A DNA stretch of 64,000 nucleotides from an uncultured Lachnospiraceae bacterium (GTDB taxonomy: Bacteria; Bacillota; Clostridia; Lachnospirales; Lachnospiraceae). A program made the position numbers and the translations under genes. The notes under the pieces were generated by a model that did not search any database, was not told where the DNA came from, and saw only the letters and a program-made list of their open reading frames with translations. The stretch lies in the NCBI GenBank assembly GCA_910585965.1, contig CAJUHH010000001.1:310001-374000 (forward strand). Direction: 5' to 3'. This document shows positions 17,233 to 28,506 of the stretch, piece after piece; within the stretch, counting starts at the first letter, position 1, and every line of letters begins with the position of its first letter.

Positions 17233-19792
17233 TATCTTCTTCCTTTGGAAGAGTCACTTCCTCATCATCCAATGCTATTGGATGTTTTTCACTTTCCGGT
17301 ATATCCTCCAGCGCATCTTCAAAATTTTCAAATTCATGGTCGCCGTCCGACACTTTTTCCCTTACTTTGGCTATCTTCGCTACTTTAGCGCCTTCATCCA
17401 AATTGATCAGCTTCACTCCCGACGTGATTCTTCCAAGGGTAGATATATCATCCATTCTTAACTGTATAATTGTTCCCATAGTCGTAATCATCATAATCTC
17501 ATGGCTGTCGTTCACCGCTTTTACCCCGACCACATATCCTGTTTTTTCCACGATCTTATAACATTTTACGCCTTTCCCTCCGCGTTTTTGGACGCTGAAC
17601 TCATCCAGATAAGTTCTCTTTCCCATGCCGTTTTCGGAAACGATTAAAAGGGAATCTCCCTGGTGATCCAGCTGCATGCCGACAACCTCATCCCTATCCG
17701 AAAGATTCATACCTATTACTCCCATGGAAGCCCTTCCGGTAGCTCTCACATCCGTTTCCATAAACCGGATGCACATACCTTGCTTTGTCACAAGGAATAT
17801 TTCCGTATTTTCATCGGTAATTTTTACTTCTATCAGTTCATCGTCTTCTCTCAGATTAATCGCTGCAAGCCCATTTTTCCTTACATTGGAATATTCCATA
17901 ATATGGGTTTTCTTAACAATGCCTTTCTTCGTCGCCATAAAAAGATTCTTATTATTCTCATAATTCTTAATAGGAATAATTGCAGAAATCTTTTCTCCTG
18001 GATTCAGCTGTAAGAGATTAATAATAGCGGTTCCCCTCGCCGTCCTGCTCGCTTCCGGTATCTCATAAGCCTTTAACCTATATACTCTTCCAAAATTAGT
18101 AAAGAACATAATATAATGGTGGGTCGTCGTCATCAGCAGATCTTCAATATAGTCCTCATCAATGGTCTGCATTCCCTTGATTCCTTTTCCCCCCCTGTTC
18201 TGGCTTTTAAAATTATCGATCGTCATCCTTTTAATGTATCCAAGGCTTGTCATAGCTATGACAGTATTGTCCTTAGGAATCAAATCTTCCATGGAAATAT
18301 CATAAGCATCAAATCCTATCGTACTCTTCCGCTCATCCCCGTATTTTTCAGAAATAATCGTAATTTCATCTCTGATAACGCCCAACAATAATTTTCTGTC
18401 AGCAAGAATCGCTTTTAATTCCGCAATTTTAGCCAGAAGTTCCTTATGTTCATTTTCAATCTTATCCCTTTCCAAACCGGTCAGGGTACGAAGCCTCATA
18501 TCAACGATAGCCTGTGCCTGTGCTTCGCTGAGCTGAAAACGTTCGATTAGTCTTTCTTTTGCCTTCTGCACATTTTCGCTGCTTCTTATAATCTGGATCA
18601 CTTCATCGATATGATCCAAAGCAATCAGCAGCCCTTGCAAAATATGATCTCTTTCTTCCGCCTTATTCAAATCATATTTTGTTCTTCTTGTCACTACCTC
18701 TTCCTGATGGGCAAGATAATGCGTAAGCATATCGAGAAGATTCATAACCTTCGGCTGGTTATTGACAAGGGCAAGCATAATAATCCCAAAAGTATCCTGC
18801 ATTTGGGTATGTTTATAAAGCTGGTTCATAATCACATTGGCATTGGCATCCCGTCTTAATTCAATAACGATCCTCATGCCTTCCCTGTCGGATTCATCCC
18901 TCAAGTCAGTAATTCCATCTATTTTCTTCAGCTTCACCAATTCCGCTATTTTTTGTATGAGATTCGCCTTATTTACCATATAAGGAAGTTCAGTTACTAT
19001 AATGCGGCTTTTTCCGTTCGGAAGCGTTTCTATATCTGTTACAGCTCTTACCCTTACTTTTCCTCTGCCGGTTCGATATGCTTCTTCGCTCCCCCTTGTT
19101 CCGAGTATAATCCCTCCTGTAGGAAAATCAGGAGCTTTCACAATGGAAAGAATTTCTTCCATCTCAGTATCCCTGTCTTCTTCCACCCGGTTATCTATGA
19201 TCTTTACGACTGCTCCTATGACTTCCTTTAAATTATGAGGAGGAATATTAGTAGCCATTCCTACCGCAATTCCTGTCGTCCCATTTACAAGAAGATTTGG
19301 AAAACGGCTGGGAAGAACAGAAGGTTCTTTTTCTGTTTCATCAAAGTTCGGTACAAAATCCACCGTATCTTTATTAATATCGGCAAGCATTTCCATCGAT
19401 ATCTTGGAAAGCCTTGCTTCCGTATAACGCATGGCAGCTGCTCCGTCGCCGTCCACTGACCCGAAATTTCCATGGCCGTCTACCAAAGGATAATGAGTAG
19501 ACCAGGGCTGAGCCATATTTACTAAAGCCCCGTATATAGAACTGTCTCCATGAGGATGATATTTACCCATGGTATCGCCGACGATACGAGCGCATTTTCT
19601 ATGCGGCTTGTCAGGACCGTTATTTAATTCTATCATCGAATACAGGACTCTTCTTTGCACGGGCTTCAGACCGTCCCTCACATCAGGCAGTGCCCGGGAA
19701 GCGATAACGCTCATGGCGTAATCGATATAAGAATTTTCCATCGTTTTCTTCAAATCCACATCATGAATTTTATCAAAGATATTATCTTCCAT
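17225..19792 (-). CDS. gyrA: DNA gyrase subunit A
   Basis: Type II topoisomerase cleavage subunit that acts with GyrB to introduce negative supercoils. Numbering from the ATG at 19792 ([11 protein letters not shown]), the catalytic Tyr123 lies in [12 protein letters not shown] and the quinolone-resistance region reads [17 protein letters not shown]. The position equivalent to E. coli Ser83 is Ser84, and that of Asp87 is Gly88. The C-terminal beta-pinwheel has a GyrA-box-like [11 protein letters not shown]. It has GAGGA six bases before 19792; an in-frame TTG at 19819 overlapping gyrB is less likely to be used. It ends in an acidic tail. Confidence 0.97.
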   Translation of the reverse strand: MEDNIFDKIHDVDLKKTMENSYIDYAMSVIASRALPDVRDGLKPVQRRVLYSMIELNNGPDKPHRKCARIVGDTMGKYHPHGDSSIYGALVNMAQPWSTHYPLVDGHGNFGSVDGDGAAAMRYTEARLSKISMEMLADINKDTVDFVPNFDETEKEPSVLPSRFPNLLVNGTTGIAVGMATNIPPHNLKEVIGAVVKIIDNRVEEDRDTEMEEILSIVKAPDFPTGGIILGTRGSEEAYRTGRGKVRVRAVTDIETLPNGKSRIIVTELPYMVNKANLIQKIAELVKLKKIDGITDLRDESDREGMRIVIELRRDANANVIMNQLYKHTQMQDTFGIIMLALVNNQPKVMNLLDMLTHYLAHQEEVVTRRTKYDLNKAEERDHILQGLLIALDHIDEVIQIIRSSENVQKAKERLIERFQLSEAQAQAIVDMRLRTLTGLERDKIENEHKELLAKIAELKAILADRKLLLGVIRDEITIISEKYGDERKSTIGFDAYDISMEDLIPKDNTVIAMTSLGYIKRMTIDNFKSQNRGGKGIKGMQTIDEDYIEDLLMTTTHHYIMFFTNFGRVYRLKAYEIPEASRTARGTAIINLLQLNPGEKISAIIPIKNYENNKNLFMATKKGIVKKTHIMEYSNVRKNGLAAINLREDDELIEVKITDENTEIFLVTKQGMCIRFMETDVRATGRASMGVIGMNLSDRDEVVGMQLDHQGDSLLIVSENGMGKRTYLDEFSVQKRGGKGVKCYKIVEKTGYVVGVKAVNDSHEIMMITTMGTIIQLRMDDISTLGRITSGVKLINLDEGAKVAKIAKVREKVSDGDHEFENFEDALEDIPESEKHPIALDDEEVTLPKEEDNE

Positions 19793-19815
19793 TATTTTCC
19801 TCATTTCTGCCTTCG

Positions 19816-21759
<1,944 letters not shown>

Positions 21760-21800
21760 TCATTCTGCCTTATTCCGGCCGTTTCTTTATGCCATCTATT

Positions 21801-22880
21801 TCAACTTTGTATCGTTCCTTCTACTACTTTAAAAACTTTGTTTATTTCAAATCTGTTGTTCACAAATTCATCCAGGCCCGTACATGTGATAATCGTCTGT
21901 ATATCCCCGATGCTGTTTAACAAATAATTCTGCCTGTTGCTGTCAAGTTCGGATAATACATCATCCAATAAAAGAACCGGCGTATCTTTTGCTATTTTTT
22001 TTACTAACTCTATTTCCGAAAGCTTTAACGACAAAGCGGCAGTTCTCTGCTGCCCCTGGGATCCGAACCTGCGGATATCGATATCATCTGCCATAAACGA
22101 AAAATCATCTCTATGGGGGCCGACACATGTCTGTTTTAATTTAATATCCCTTTCCTGGCTTTTTCTTAAGCTGCTTTCAAAATCCTCTATTTCTACGTCA
22201 GGTTCATACTTTACAACAAGCTCTTCCTTATCGCCGGATAATTTTTTATGTATTGCATAAATAATTTCATTTAACTGCCCCGCAAACATCCTTCTTCTTT
22301 CTATAATTTTGCTCCCGAAAGAAACAAGCTGGGAATCCCATATATTGAGAGTATCTTTCAACTGCGGGTTAAAATGCATATCTTTTAAAAGTTTATTCCT
22401 CTGGTTCACTATTTTATTATAATGGTTCAGATTATAAAGATAAAAACTGTCCAGCTGGCAAAGTTCCATATCCACAAACCTTCTTCTTTCAGCAGGGCCG
22501 TTTTTTATAATACTTAAATCTTCAGGAGAAAAAAAGACAACGTTTAATAAGCCTAAAAGATCTGCCGCTTTTTTTAATTTCTGGCCATCGACAGCAATTC
22601 CTTTCGACTTATTTTTACGGAGATGCATATCCACTTTATAACCAATTTCTTCTTTGAACAGATAAGTCCTGATATGAGCTTCTTCCTGGCCAAAGCTTAT
22701 CACATCCTTATCCTTGCTTCCTTTATGTGACTTTGTTGTGGCGGACAGATAAATAGCTTCCAGTACATTCGTCTTTCCCTGCGCATTATCACCATATAGG
22801 ATATTGGTTCCTTCGCTGAATTTCAAATCCAAAAAATCATAGTTTCTGAAATTCATCAGTTCCAAAGATTTTATAATCAT
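21801..22880 (-). CDS. recF: DNA replication and repair protein RecF
   Basis: A 359-residue SMC-like ATPase that helps load RecA at single-strand gaps. Walker A is YGDNAQGKTNVLEAIY (about 29-44), followed by the family signature KSHKGSKDKD. The ABC-type signature is FGSQGQQRTAALSLKLSEIE, and Walker B is PVLLLDDVLSELDSNRQ. Length is normal. It lies after the S4-domain gene by 12 bases and 50 bases ahead of gyrB. Confidence 0.97.
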   Translation of the reverse strand: MIIKSLELMNFRNYDFLDLKFSEGTNILYGDNAQGKTNVLEAIYLSATTKSHKGSKDKDVISFGQEEAHIRTYLFKEEIGYKVDMHLRKNKSKGIAVDGQKLKKAADLLGLLNVVFFSPEDLSIIKNGPAERRRFVDMELCQLDSFYLYNLNHYNKIVNQRNKLLKDMHFNPQLKDTLNIWDSQLVSFGSKIIERRRMFAGQLNEIIYAIHKKLSGDKEELVVKYEPDVEIEDFESSLRKSQERDIKLKQTCVGPHRDDFSFMADDIDIRRFGSQGQQRTAALSLKLSEIELVKKIAKDTPVLLLDDVLSELDSNRQNYLLNSIGDIQTIITCTGLDEFVNNRFEINKVFKVVEGTIQS

Positions 22881-22892
22881 ATATTACACCTG

Positions 22893-23102
22893 TTAAGCTT
22901 TTATTTTTATCTTTTTTCCATCAAATTCCACCATATCACCGTTATAAATTTTTTTTCCTCTTTGCAAGACGCATTCCCCGTTTACTTTCACTTCTCCATG
23001 CAGGATTATTTCCTTCGCTTCCACGCCGGAGCCGACAAAGCCCGCTAACTTCAATACCTGTCCAAGCTTGATAAATTCGTCTCTTATTTCGATTATTTCC
23101 AT
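22893..23102 (-). CDS. yaaA: S4-domain RNA-binding protein YaaA
   Basis: A 69-residue protein almost entirely made of one S4-like RNA-binding domain (LGQVLKLAGFVGSGVEAKEI, then GEVKVNGECVLQRGKKI). The same small gene is found between dnaN and recF in many Firmicutes. In B. subtilis the homologue has been linked to ribosome assembly. AAAGGA precedes the ATG. Confidence 0.93.
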   Translation of the reverse strand: MEIIEIRDEFIKLGQVLKLAGFVGSGVEAKEIILHGEVKVNGECVLQRGKKIYNGDMVEFDGKKIKIKA

Positions 23103-23129
23103 ACTTTTCCTTTTTTAATCTATTATTTT

Positions 23130-24239
23130 TTAATTGACCGTTGTAAAGTTTACGGGAAGAATAAGATAAATATATTTTTCTTCCACATCCCTTATAAAAC
23201 ATGGAGCTTTTGGATTTACGAGATAAATATCGATTTCTTCGTCTTCAATCACACGAAGGGCATCGATCAAGAATTTAGGATTAAAACCGATCATAATATC
23301 TTTTCCCTTTTTCTCAATATCGATCTCTTCATTCATGCTTCCTACTGCGGAATTAATCTTCAGTTCCATCATTCCATCCGTAATATTGATAATAATAGGT
23401 TTTTTATCCCCTTCTTTTACGAGCAAAGTAGCCCTGTCAATACAATTTAAAAATTCTTTTTTGTTGATTCTTACTTTCGTTTCATAATCGCTCGAAAGCA
23501 TCTGGTCTATTTTAAAATAATCTCCCTCGATCAGGCGGGAAACAACCGTAGTATTATCGAATTCAAAAACAATATGTTTATCCGTAAAGAAAATATGTAC
23601 TTCACTGTCCATGTCGCCGGATAATATCTTGCTGATTTCATTCAAAGTCTTTCCTGGAACCACTACTTTTTTCGGCATATAAAAATTCTTAAGCCTGATC
23701 TTTCGGATCGATATTCTGTGTCCGTCCAAGGAAACGACTTTTAAAATATCTTCATTGATCTCAAATAACTCCCCTGTCATCAATTTATTATTGTCATTAT
23801 CCGCAATCGAAAAGATCGTCTGCCTTACCACTTCTTTTAAAGTAAATTGGGATACGATAATAGAATCAATCTTCTCAATGGAAGGAAGATAAGAAAAATC
23901 CTCCCCTGATTTGCCTATAATATTAAATTTGGATTTTTCGCAGGTAATCGTTGTCTTGTATGTATCATCCGTAACGATCGTTATATCGCTGTCAGGAAGT
24001 TTCCTTACAATTTCAAGGAATATCTTTGCATCCAATGCAATCATTCCTTTTTCCACGATATTTCCTTCGATTACCGTTTCTATCCCCAGTTCCATATCAT
24101 TAGCCATTAATTTGATTTCCGATCCTCTTGCATCTACAAGGATACATTCTAGAATGGACATCGTTGTTTTATTCGGAACTGCTTTTGATACGGTCTGAAC
24201 ACCCGTTAATAAATTTGATTTGGACAATACTAATTTCAT
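23130..24239 (-). CDS. dnaN: DNA polymerase III beta subunit (sliding clamp)
   Basis: A 369-residue ring-forming processivity clamp. The N-terminus MKLVLSKSNLLTGVQTVSKA and the internal GLDARKFLE-like ALDAKIFLEIVRKLP are typical, as is the C-terminal YIYLILPV, close to the usual hydrophobic-pocket end. Length is standard. GAAGGGAG lies upstream. It follows dnaA in the conserved dnaA-dnaN order. Confidence 0.97.
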   Translation of the reverse strand: MKLVLSKSNLLTGVQTVSKAVPNKTTMSILECILVDARGSEIKLMANDMELGIETVIEGNIVEKGMIALDAKIFLEIVRKLPDSDITIVTDDTYKTTITCEKSKFNIIGKSGEDFSYLPSIEKIDSIIVSQFTLKEVVRQTIFSIADNDNNKLMTGELFEINEDILKVVSLDGHRISIRKIRLKNFYMPKKVVVPGKTLNEISKILSGDMDSEVHIFFTDKHIVFEFDNTTVVSRLIEGDYFKIDQMLSSDYETKVRINKKEFLNCIDRATLLVKEGDKKPIIINITDGMMELKINSAVGSMNEEIDIEKKGKDIMIGFNPKFLIDALRVIEDEEIDIYLVNPKAPCFIRDVEEKYIYLILPVNFTTVN

Positions 24240-24452
24240 TATGATAAAACTCCCTTCTCGAAAAGGCCTATAATATATATAAAGAATTTATTATTATACT
24301 TATTATGCATTGTTGATATGTGTATAACATTAATTATTATACTATTTTTCAGGGAAAAAAGAAATCATTATCTATGTGAAAAACAAAATATAACTCATAT
24401 TTTTTTCATTATTTACCCACATAAATGTTTTTACATACTTAAAATTACTGAT
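24240..24452. other. dnaA-dnaN spacer with one DnaA box
   Basis: 213 A/T-rich bases with no open reading frame of note. A perfect box in the minus orientation (TGTGTATAA) lies at 24319-24327. In several Firmicutes this spacer forms the second half of a split origin, but one box is weak support for that here. Confidence 0.5.
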
Positions 24453-25808
24453 TTAAGAAGGATTGATTTTCTTTTTTATGACTTCAATTTTGTTTTTCAA
24501 CTCTTCATTGGTCTGTAGTTCTTCGGTTATTTTGTTAACTCCGTGGATAATTGTGGTGTGGTCTTTTTTTCCAAGTATTTTTCCTATGCTTTGGTAAGAG
24601 GTATCCGTCATATTCCGGCAAAGATACATAACGACCTGCCGCGGTTCCACGAATTCGGAATTTCTTTTTTTGGAAGTGATGTCTTCCGCTCTTACGCCAA
24701 AATGTTCCGCTACTATATTAATAATAAGGGAAGGGCTTATTTCTTTTGGCTTGTCCGGGTAAATGATATCTTTCAGCGCTTCTTTTGTCATTTCCAGGTC
24801 AATTTCTACATTGTTTAATTTGGAAAAAGCGATAATCTTATTAAAAGCTCCTTCCAGCTCCCTGATATTTGATTTGATATTGGAAGCTACATAAGTGAAA
24901 ACTTCATCATCTATATGTTTATTGAAATTTTCCGCATTTTTTTGAAGGATGGCCATTCGTGTTTCATAATCCGGCGGCTGTATATCAGCGATCAGCCCCC
25001 ATTCGAACCGGGAGCGGAACCGTTCTTCCAACGTTTCCATTTCTTTTGGAGGTTTGTCAGAAGATATAATAATTTGTTTTTCTGCTGCATGCAGAACGTT
25101 GAATGTATGGAAAAATTCTTCCTGCGTGCTTTCTTTTCCTATTATAAATTGTATATCATCGATCAGCAGCACATCTACCGTCCTGTATTTTTCCCTTAAT
25201 TTTGTCATATCTGCGGCATTACCGCTTCGGATGGAACTGATTACTTCGTTTGTAAATTGTTCGGAAGTAACATATAATACCTTTTTGTTAGGATTCTGCT
25301 TCAGCACGAAATGTCCGATGGAATGCATCAGGTGGGTTTTTCCCAGCCCGGCTCCTCCATATATGTAAAGAGGGTTATAAGTATTGCCGGGAGATTCCGC
25401 TACTGCCAAAGAAGCGGAATGGGCAAATTTGTTGTTGCTTCCTACTACAAAAGTATCAAATCGGTATTTCGGATTCAAATTTGCCTTTTCATAATTAATA
25501 TTGTAATAGGGCTTCGGTTCCATGGAATCTTCGTTATTATGATCGATATCCTTTTCTAATATGAAAGATATATCATAATCATGTTCCATCATTTCAGAAA
25601 TGGTAACTTGAAAATAACTTTTATATTTATTATTGATATAGCTTAAAGCATGGGATTGTTCGGATGGTATAACAATAGTTACTACATCGTTTTCAGAACT
25701 GTGGAACATAAGTTTTGCAATCCATGTATTATAGGATATGTTAGACAGTTCATATTCTTTTTTGATTGTTTGTTTGATCAGTTCCCAATTTTCTTCAATA
25801 AAATTCAT
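24453..25808 (-). CDS. dnaA: chromosomal replication initiator DnaA
   Basis: A 451-residue AAA+ ATPase that binds DnaA boxes and unwinds oriC. Domain I is at about 1-85; domain III begins near 108 (LNPKYRFDTFVVGSNN) with Walker A GGAGLGKTH (Lys157) and Walker B LLIDDIQF. Domain IV ends with the DnaA signature KDHTTIIHGVNKI. GGAGG lies before the ATG at 25808. Its 5' side faces the origin spacer, which could allow autoregulation through the boxes there. Confidence 0.98.
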   Translation of the reverse strand: MNFIEENWELIKQTIKKEYELSNISYNTWIAKLMFHSSENDVVTIVIPSEQSHALSYINNKYKSYFQVTISEMMEHDYDISFILEKDIDHNNEDSMEPKPYYNINYEKANLNPKYRFDTFVVGSNNKFAHSASLAVAESPGNTYNPLYIYGGAGLGKTHLMHSIGHFVLKQNPNKKVLYVTSEQFTNEVISSIRSGNAADMTKLREKYRTVDVLLIDDIQFIIGKESTQEEFFHTFNVLHAAEKQIIISSDKPPKEMETLEERFRSRFEWGLIADIQPPDYETRMAILQKNAENFNKHIDDEVFTYVASNIKSNIRELEGAFNKIIAFSKLNNVEIDLEMTKEALKDIIYPDKPKEISPSLIINIVAEHFGVRAEDITSKKRNSEFVEPRQVVMYLCRNMTDTSYQSIGKILGKKDHTTIIHGVNKITEELQTNEELKNKIEVIKKKINPS

Positions 25809-25877
25809 TGAAATACCTCCGATTTATGCAAGTATTTATATCTTAATATAAAAAAAGTAAAATTTCAAATAGTTAAT

Positions 25878-25963
25878 TTATCAACAAAGTTATGCACATT
25901 CAGAGGATAAATGGAAGTATAAGTTCATATTCATGATGAAGTTCATGAAAAATATGTGTATAA
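25878..25963. promoter_or_regulatory. DnaA box cluster next to dnaA
   Basis: TTATCAACA (25878-25886, one mismatch), TTATGCACA (25890-25898, exact, plus) and TGTGTATAA (25955-25963, exact, minus). The first two are three bases apart. Position upstream of dnaA would also suit autorepression. Confidence 0.75.
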
Positions 25964-26030
25964 TTTAATAAAGGGGTTTATAGGAAAAATAACTTGGTAA
26001 AATATAGTCTCTTTCATATATTTCCACTTT

Positions 26031-26125
26031 TTTTTCACATGTTATAGTCATGTTATCCACAGATTATACACAATATGTGTATAATTCTAATTGTGGAAAA
26101 ATGGAAAAACAATTATTGTGGATAA
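26031..26125. promoter_or_regulatory. main DnaA box cluster of oriC
   Basis: Exact boxes: TTATCCACA (26053-26061, plus), TTATACACA (26064-26072, plus), TGTGTATAA (26076-26084, minus) and TGTGGATAA (26117-26125, minus). Looser T-rich matches: TTTTTCACA (26031-26039) and TGTGGAAAA (26092-26100). The boxes at 26064 and 26076 face each other as a 21-bp inverted repeat. Confidence 0.88.
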
Positions 26126-26250
26126 CTTTTTTGGTTCTATATTTTGTGGTTGCTCTTTTGGTTTCATAACAAGATGTTGCGTTAGTAAAAATCACGATTT
26201 TTTCGCTGTTTTTTGGGTATTTTTATTTTACAAAATTTGTCCGTATTTAC

Positions 26251-26279
26251 TTGACGTATATGGTTTTATCCTTTATAAT
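26251..26279 (+). promoter_or_regulatory. sigma-A promoter of the rpmH-rnpA operon
   Basis: TTGACG (26251-26256) and TATAAT (26274-26279) with an ideal 17-base spacer, about 100 bases ahead of rpmH. Confidence 0.8.
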
Positions 26280-26381
26280 CGTAATGATATTTTTCAATAC
26301 ATTTGTTTAAAATATATTTGCCTTTCATGGATAATATAGAAGGTATTATGTATAAAGGCTGGAAAAGGAGGTGCATCGATT

Positions 26382-26516
26382 ATGAAAATGACATTTCAGC
26401 CAAACAGAAGAAAGAGAAAAAAGGTTCATGGTTTCAGGGCTAGAATGAGTACAAAAGGCGGAAGAAGAGTATTGGCTGCCAGAAGAGCAAAAGGAAGAAA
26501 GAGATTATCAGCATAG
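26382..26516 (+). CDS. rpmH: 50S ribosomal protein L34
   Basis: A 44-residue, very basic protein: it starts [18 protein letters not shown], continues [20 protein letters not shown] and ends RKRLSA, which is a textbook L34 sequence and length. AAAGGAGGTG lies about ten bases before the ATG. First gene right of the origin, followed by a short hairpin and then rnpA. Confidence 0.98.
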   Translation: MKMTFQPNRRKRKKVHGFRARMSTKGGRRVLAARRAKGRKRLSA

Positions 26517-26538
26517 GCCGCAGTATTGTGGCCTTTTT
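26515..26538 (+). terminator. hairpin between rpmH and rnpA, partial terminator
   Basis: AGGCCGCA pairs with TGTGGCCT (one G-T pair) around a 4-base loop and runs into TTTTT. It overlaps the rpmH stop codon. As no separate rnpA promoter is evident, it may lower rnpA transcription relative to rpmH rather than stop it. Confidence 0.65.
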
Positions 26539-26565
26539 ATTACGTAGAAAGGGACGCGGCTTTAC

Positions 26566-26919
26566 ATGGAATTCTCTGATTCTTTAAAAAAAAATGATGA
26601 TTTCAAGAATGTGTATAAAAACGGCAAGTCTTATGCCAATAAGTATCTGGTAATGTATGTATTGAAAAATAGCAGTGAATGCAACAGGCTTGGAATATCA
26701 GTGAGCAAGAAAGTTGGGAACAGCGTTGTCCGCCATAGGGTGACAAGGCTGGTAAGGGAAAGTTACAGACTACATGAAAATATATTTAATAGTGGTTTAG
26801 ATATAGTAGTCGTTGCAAGAAACAATGCGGCATCGGCTTCTTATGCCGAGATAGAAAGCGCATTATTACATCTTGGAAAACTTCATCATATTATAAAGAT
26901 ATTTTTTTATGAAGTTTAG
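26566..26919 (+). CDS. rnpA: ribonuclease P protein component
   Basis: A 117-residue basic protein that assists the RNase P RNA in tRNA 5' maturation. The RNA-binding motif is NRLGISVSKKVGNSVVRHRVTRLVRESYR, with the start SDSLKKNDDFKNVYKNGKSY typical of the family. It lies between rpmH and yidD in the standard order. Confidence 0.97.
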   Translation: MEFSDSLKKNDDFKNVYKNGKSYANKYLVMYVLKNSSECNRLGISVSKKVGNSVVRHRVTRLVRESYRLHENIFNSGLDIVVVARNNAASASYAEIESALLHLGKLHHIIKIFFYEV

Positions 26920-26931
26920 TTTTTGTTTTAT

Positions 26932-27153
26932 ATGAAAATGATTATGAAAAAATTACTTATTTGCATGATTCAATTCTATAGAAGGTATTTATCGCCTATG
27001 AAATCGACAAAATGTCCTTATATACCTACCTGTTCCGAGTACGGATTGGAAGCAGTAAGCAAATATGGCGCTTGGAAGGGCGGGTTGTTGGCTGTTTGGA
27101 GAATATTGAGGTGTAATCCTTTTTCTAAGGGAGGATATGATCCTGTGCCTTAG
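26932..27153 (+). CDS. yidD: membrane protein insertion efficiency factor YidD
   Basis: About 73 residues. The conserved core is [28 protein letters not shown], then [22 protein letters not shown], with the three conserved cysteines. An amphipathic N-terminal helix would place it on the inner membrane face next to YidC. There is no strong ribosome site; start candidates are TTG 26923, ATG 26932 and ATG 26944, and homologues usually begin near the last (MKKLL). Probably translated by coupling to rnpA, which ends 12 bases before. Confidence 0.93.
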   Translation: MKMIMKKLLICMIQFYRRYLSPMKSTKCPYIPTCSEYGLEAVSKYGAWKGGLLAVWRILRCNPFSKGGYDPVP

Positions 27154-27204
27154 CATGCATGGAATAAAGTAAAAAGATATTTATGGAAAGTAGGAGGAAA
27201 AAAA

Positions 27205-28491
27205 TTGCCTGGAATAATTTTAACGCAGAATCAGACCTTTATTATAGGGCCGGTTGCAAAACTTCTCGGATATATAATGGAAGGCATCTTTTTCTGTTTG
27301 GACAAGATAGGTATTCCTAATATTGGTTTATCTATTATTTTATTTACAATTGTTATATATCTTCTTATGATGCCTTTGACCGTAAAACAGCAGAAATTTT
27401 CCAAACTGTCTGCAAAAATGAATCCGGAGCTTCAGGCTATTCAGGCGAAGTATAAAAATAAAAAAGACAATGAATCGATGATGAAGATGAACGAGGAAAC
27501 GCAGGCAGTATATGCAAAGTATGGAGTTTCCGCTACTGGCAGCTGCGTTCAGCTTCTGATCCAGATGCCTATATTATTTGCTTTATATCGTGTTATATAC
27601 GCCATGCCCGCTTATGTTGGAAAGATTAAAGATGCTTTTTTCCCTTTGGTGGACGAGCTGATCGCCCAGCCCGGCAGCGTGGAATTTATACAGACTTTTA
27701 AAGATGCTGCCATGTTCACAAAACAGTTTGCCAACGATGCTTTTACAGGCGGCAATATGGATTATATAAGGAATACTTTTATTGATGTGCTGAACCGTGC
27801 CTCTACGTTGGAATGGACCAGCCTCGCTGAAAAATTTCCTTCCCTTTCCGCAGATGTCAGTACAACGGTGGAAACACTGGAAAGATATAATAATTTTTTA
27901 GGGCTGAATATAGGAAATTCCCCTTCCTTTATTGTAAAGGAAGCTATTGCGACCGGATCTTATCTTATGGTGGCGGCGGCTATTGCTGTTCCTGTTTTAT
28001 CCGCAGTAACCCAATGGATTAATACGAAGCTTATGCCTCAGCCTGAAAATAATAATTCCCAGGATAATGCAATGGCTTCTTCCATGAAGACAATGAATTA
28101 TATGATGCCTCTTATGTCCGCGATTTTCTGTTATACGCTTCCCGCAGGTATGGGACTTTACTGGATCGCCGGATCTGTCGTAAGAAGTATCCAGCAGGTG
28201 ATTATTAATAAACATATTGATAAGATGGATTTGGATGAGCTGATTAAGAAGAATGTGGAAAAAAGAAATAAGAAGCTTGAAAAATCAGGGATTAATCCAA
28301 AAACAATCAATAATTATGCCAATATGAGTACGAGGACTATTTCTTCGAAAGCTTCTTCCATGACACAGGAAGAAAAAGACTTGGCTGTTAAAAAATCGAC
28401 AGAATACTATAATAGAAATGCAAAAGCAGGAAGCCTTGCTTCCAAGGCCAATATGGTGAAGCAGTATAATGAGAAGAACAATAAAAACTGA
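27205..28491 (+). CDS. yidC: YidC/Oxa1-family membrane protein insertase
   Basis: A 428-residue insertase for membrane proteins. The start is TTG at 27205, with AGGAGG seven bases upstream. The core has the YidC motif block MPLTVKQQKFSKLSAKMNPELQ, followed by YGVSATGSCVQLLIQMPILFALY and MPLMSAIFCYTLPAGMGLYW. Five membrane helices are visible, followed by a basic C-terminal tail of about 85 residues that could contact the ribosome. No lipobox is seen at the N-terminus. A longer-than-usual loop (about 145-235) lies between the second and third helices. Confidence 0.95.
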   Translation: MPGIILTQNQTFIIGPVAKLLGYIMEGIFFCLDKIGIPNIGLSIILFTIVIYLLMMPLTVKQQKFSKLSAKMNPELQAIQAKYKNKKDNESMMKMNEETQAVYAKYGVSATGSCVQLLIQMPILFALYRVIYAMPAYVGKIKDAFFPLVDELIAQPGSVEFIQTFKDAAMFTKQFANDAFTGGNMDYIRNTFIDVLNRASTLEWTSLAEKFPSLSADVSTTVETLERYNNFLGLNIGNSPSFIVKEAIATGSYLMVAAAIAVPVLSAVTQWINTKLMPQPENNNSQDNAMASSMKTMNYMMPLMSAIFCYTLPAGMGLYWIAGSVVRSIQQVIINKHIDKMDLDELIKKNVEKRNKKLEKSGINPKTINNYANMSTRTISSKASSMTQEEKDLAVKKSTEYYNRNAKAGSLASKANMVKQYNEKNNKN

Positions 28492-28506
28492 CGGGAGGGT
28501 ATTGTG

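Larger units (their letters stand above)
25809..26381. other. replication origin region (oriC)
   Basis: A 573-base gene-free, strongly A/T-rich spacer between divergent dnaA and rpmH. It contains at least six exact TTATNCACA boxes plus several looser ones (listed separately), then an A/T-rich stretch from about 26130 to 26250 that could be the unwinding element, then the rpmH promoter. Gene orientation switches here from minus to plus over tens of kilobases, as expected at a bidirectional origin. Confidence 0.93.

Noticed and set aside
24328..24452. Second full DnaA-box cluster between dnaA and dnaN
   Set aside because: Apart from one exact box at 24319, near matches such as TTACCCACA have central mismatches, so a second origin lobe is not supported.
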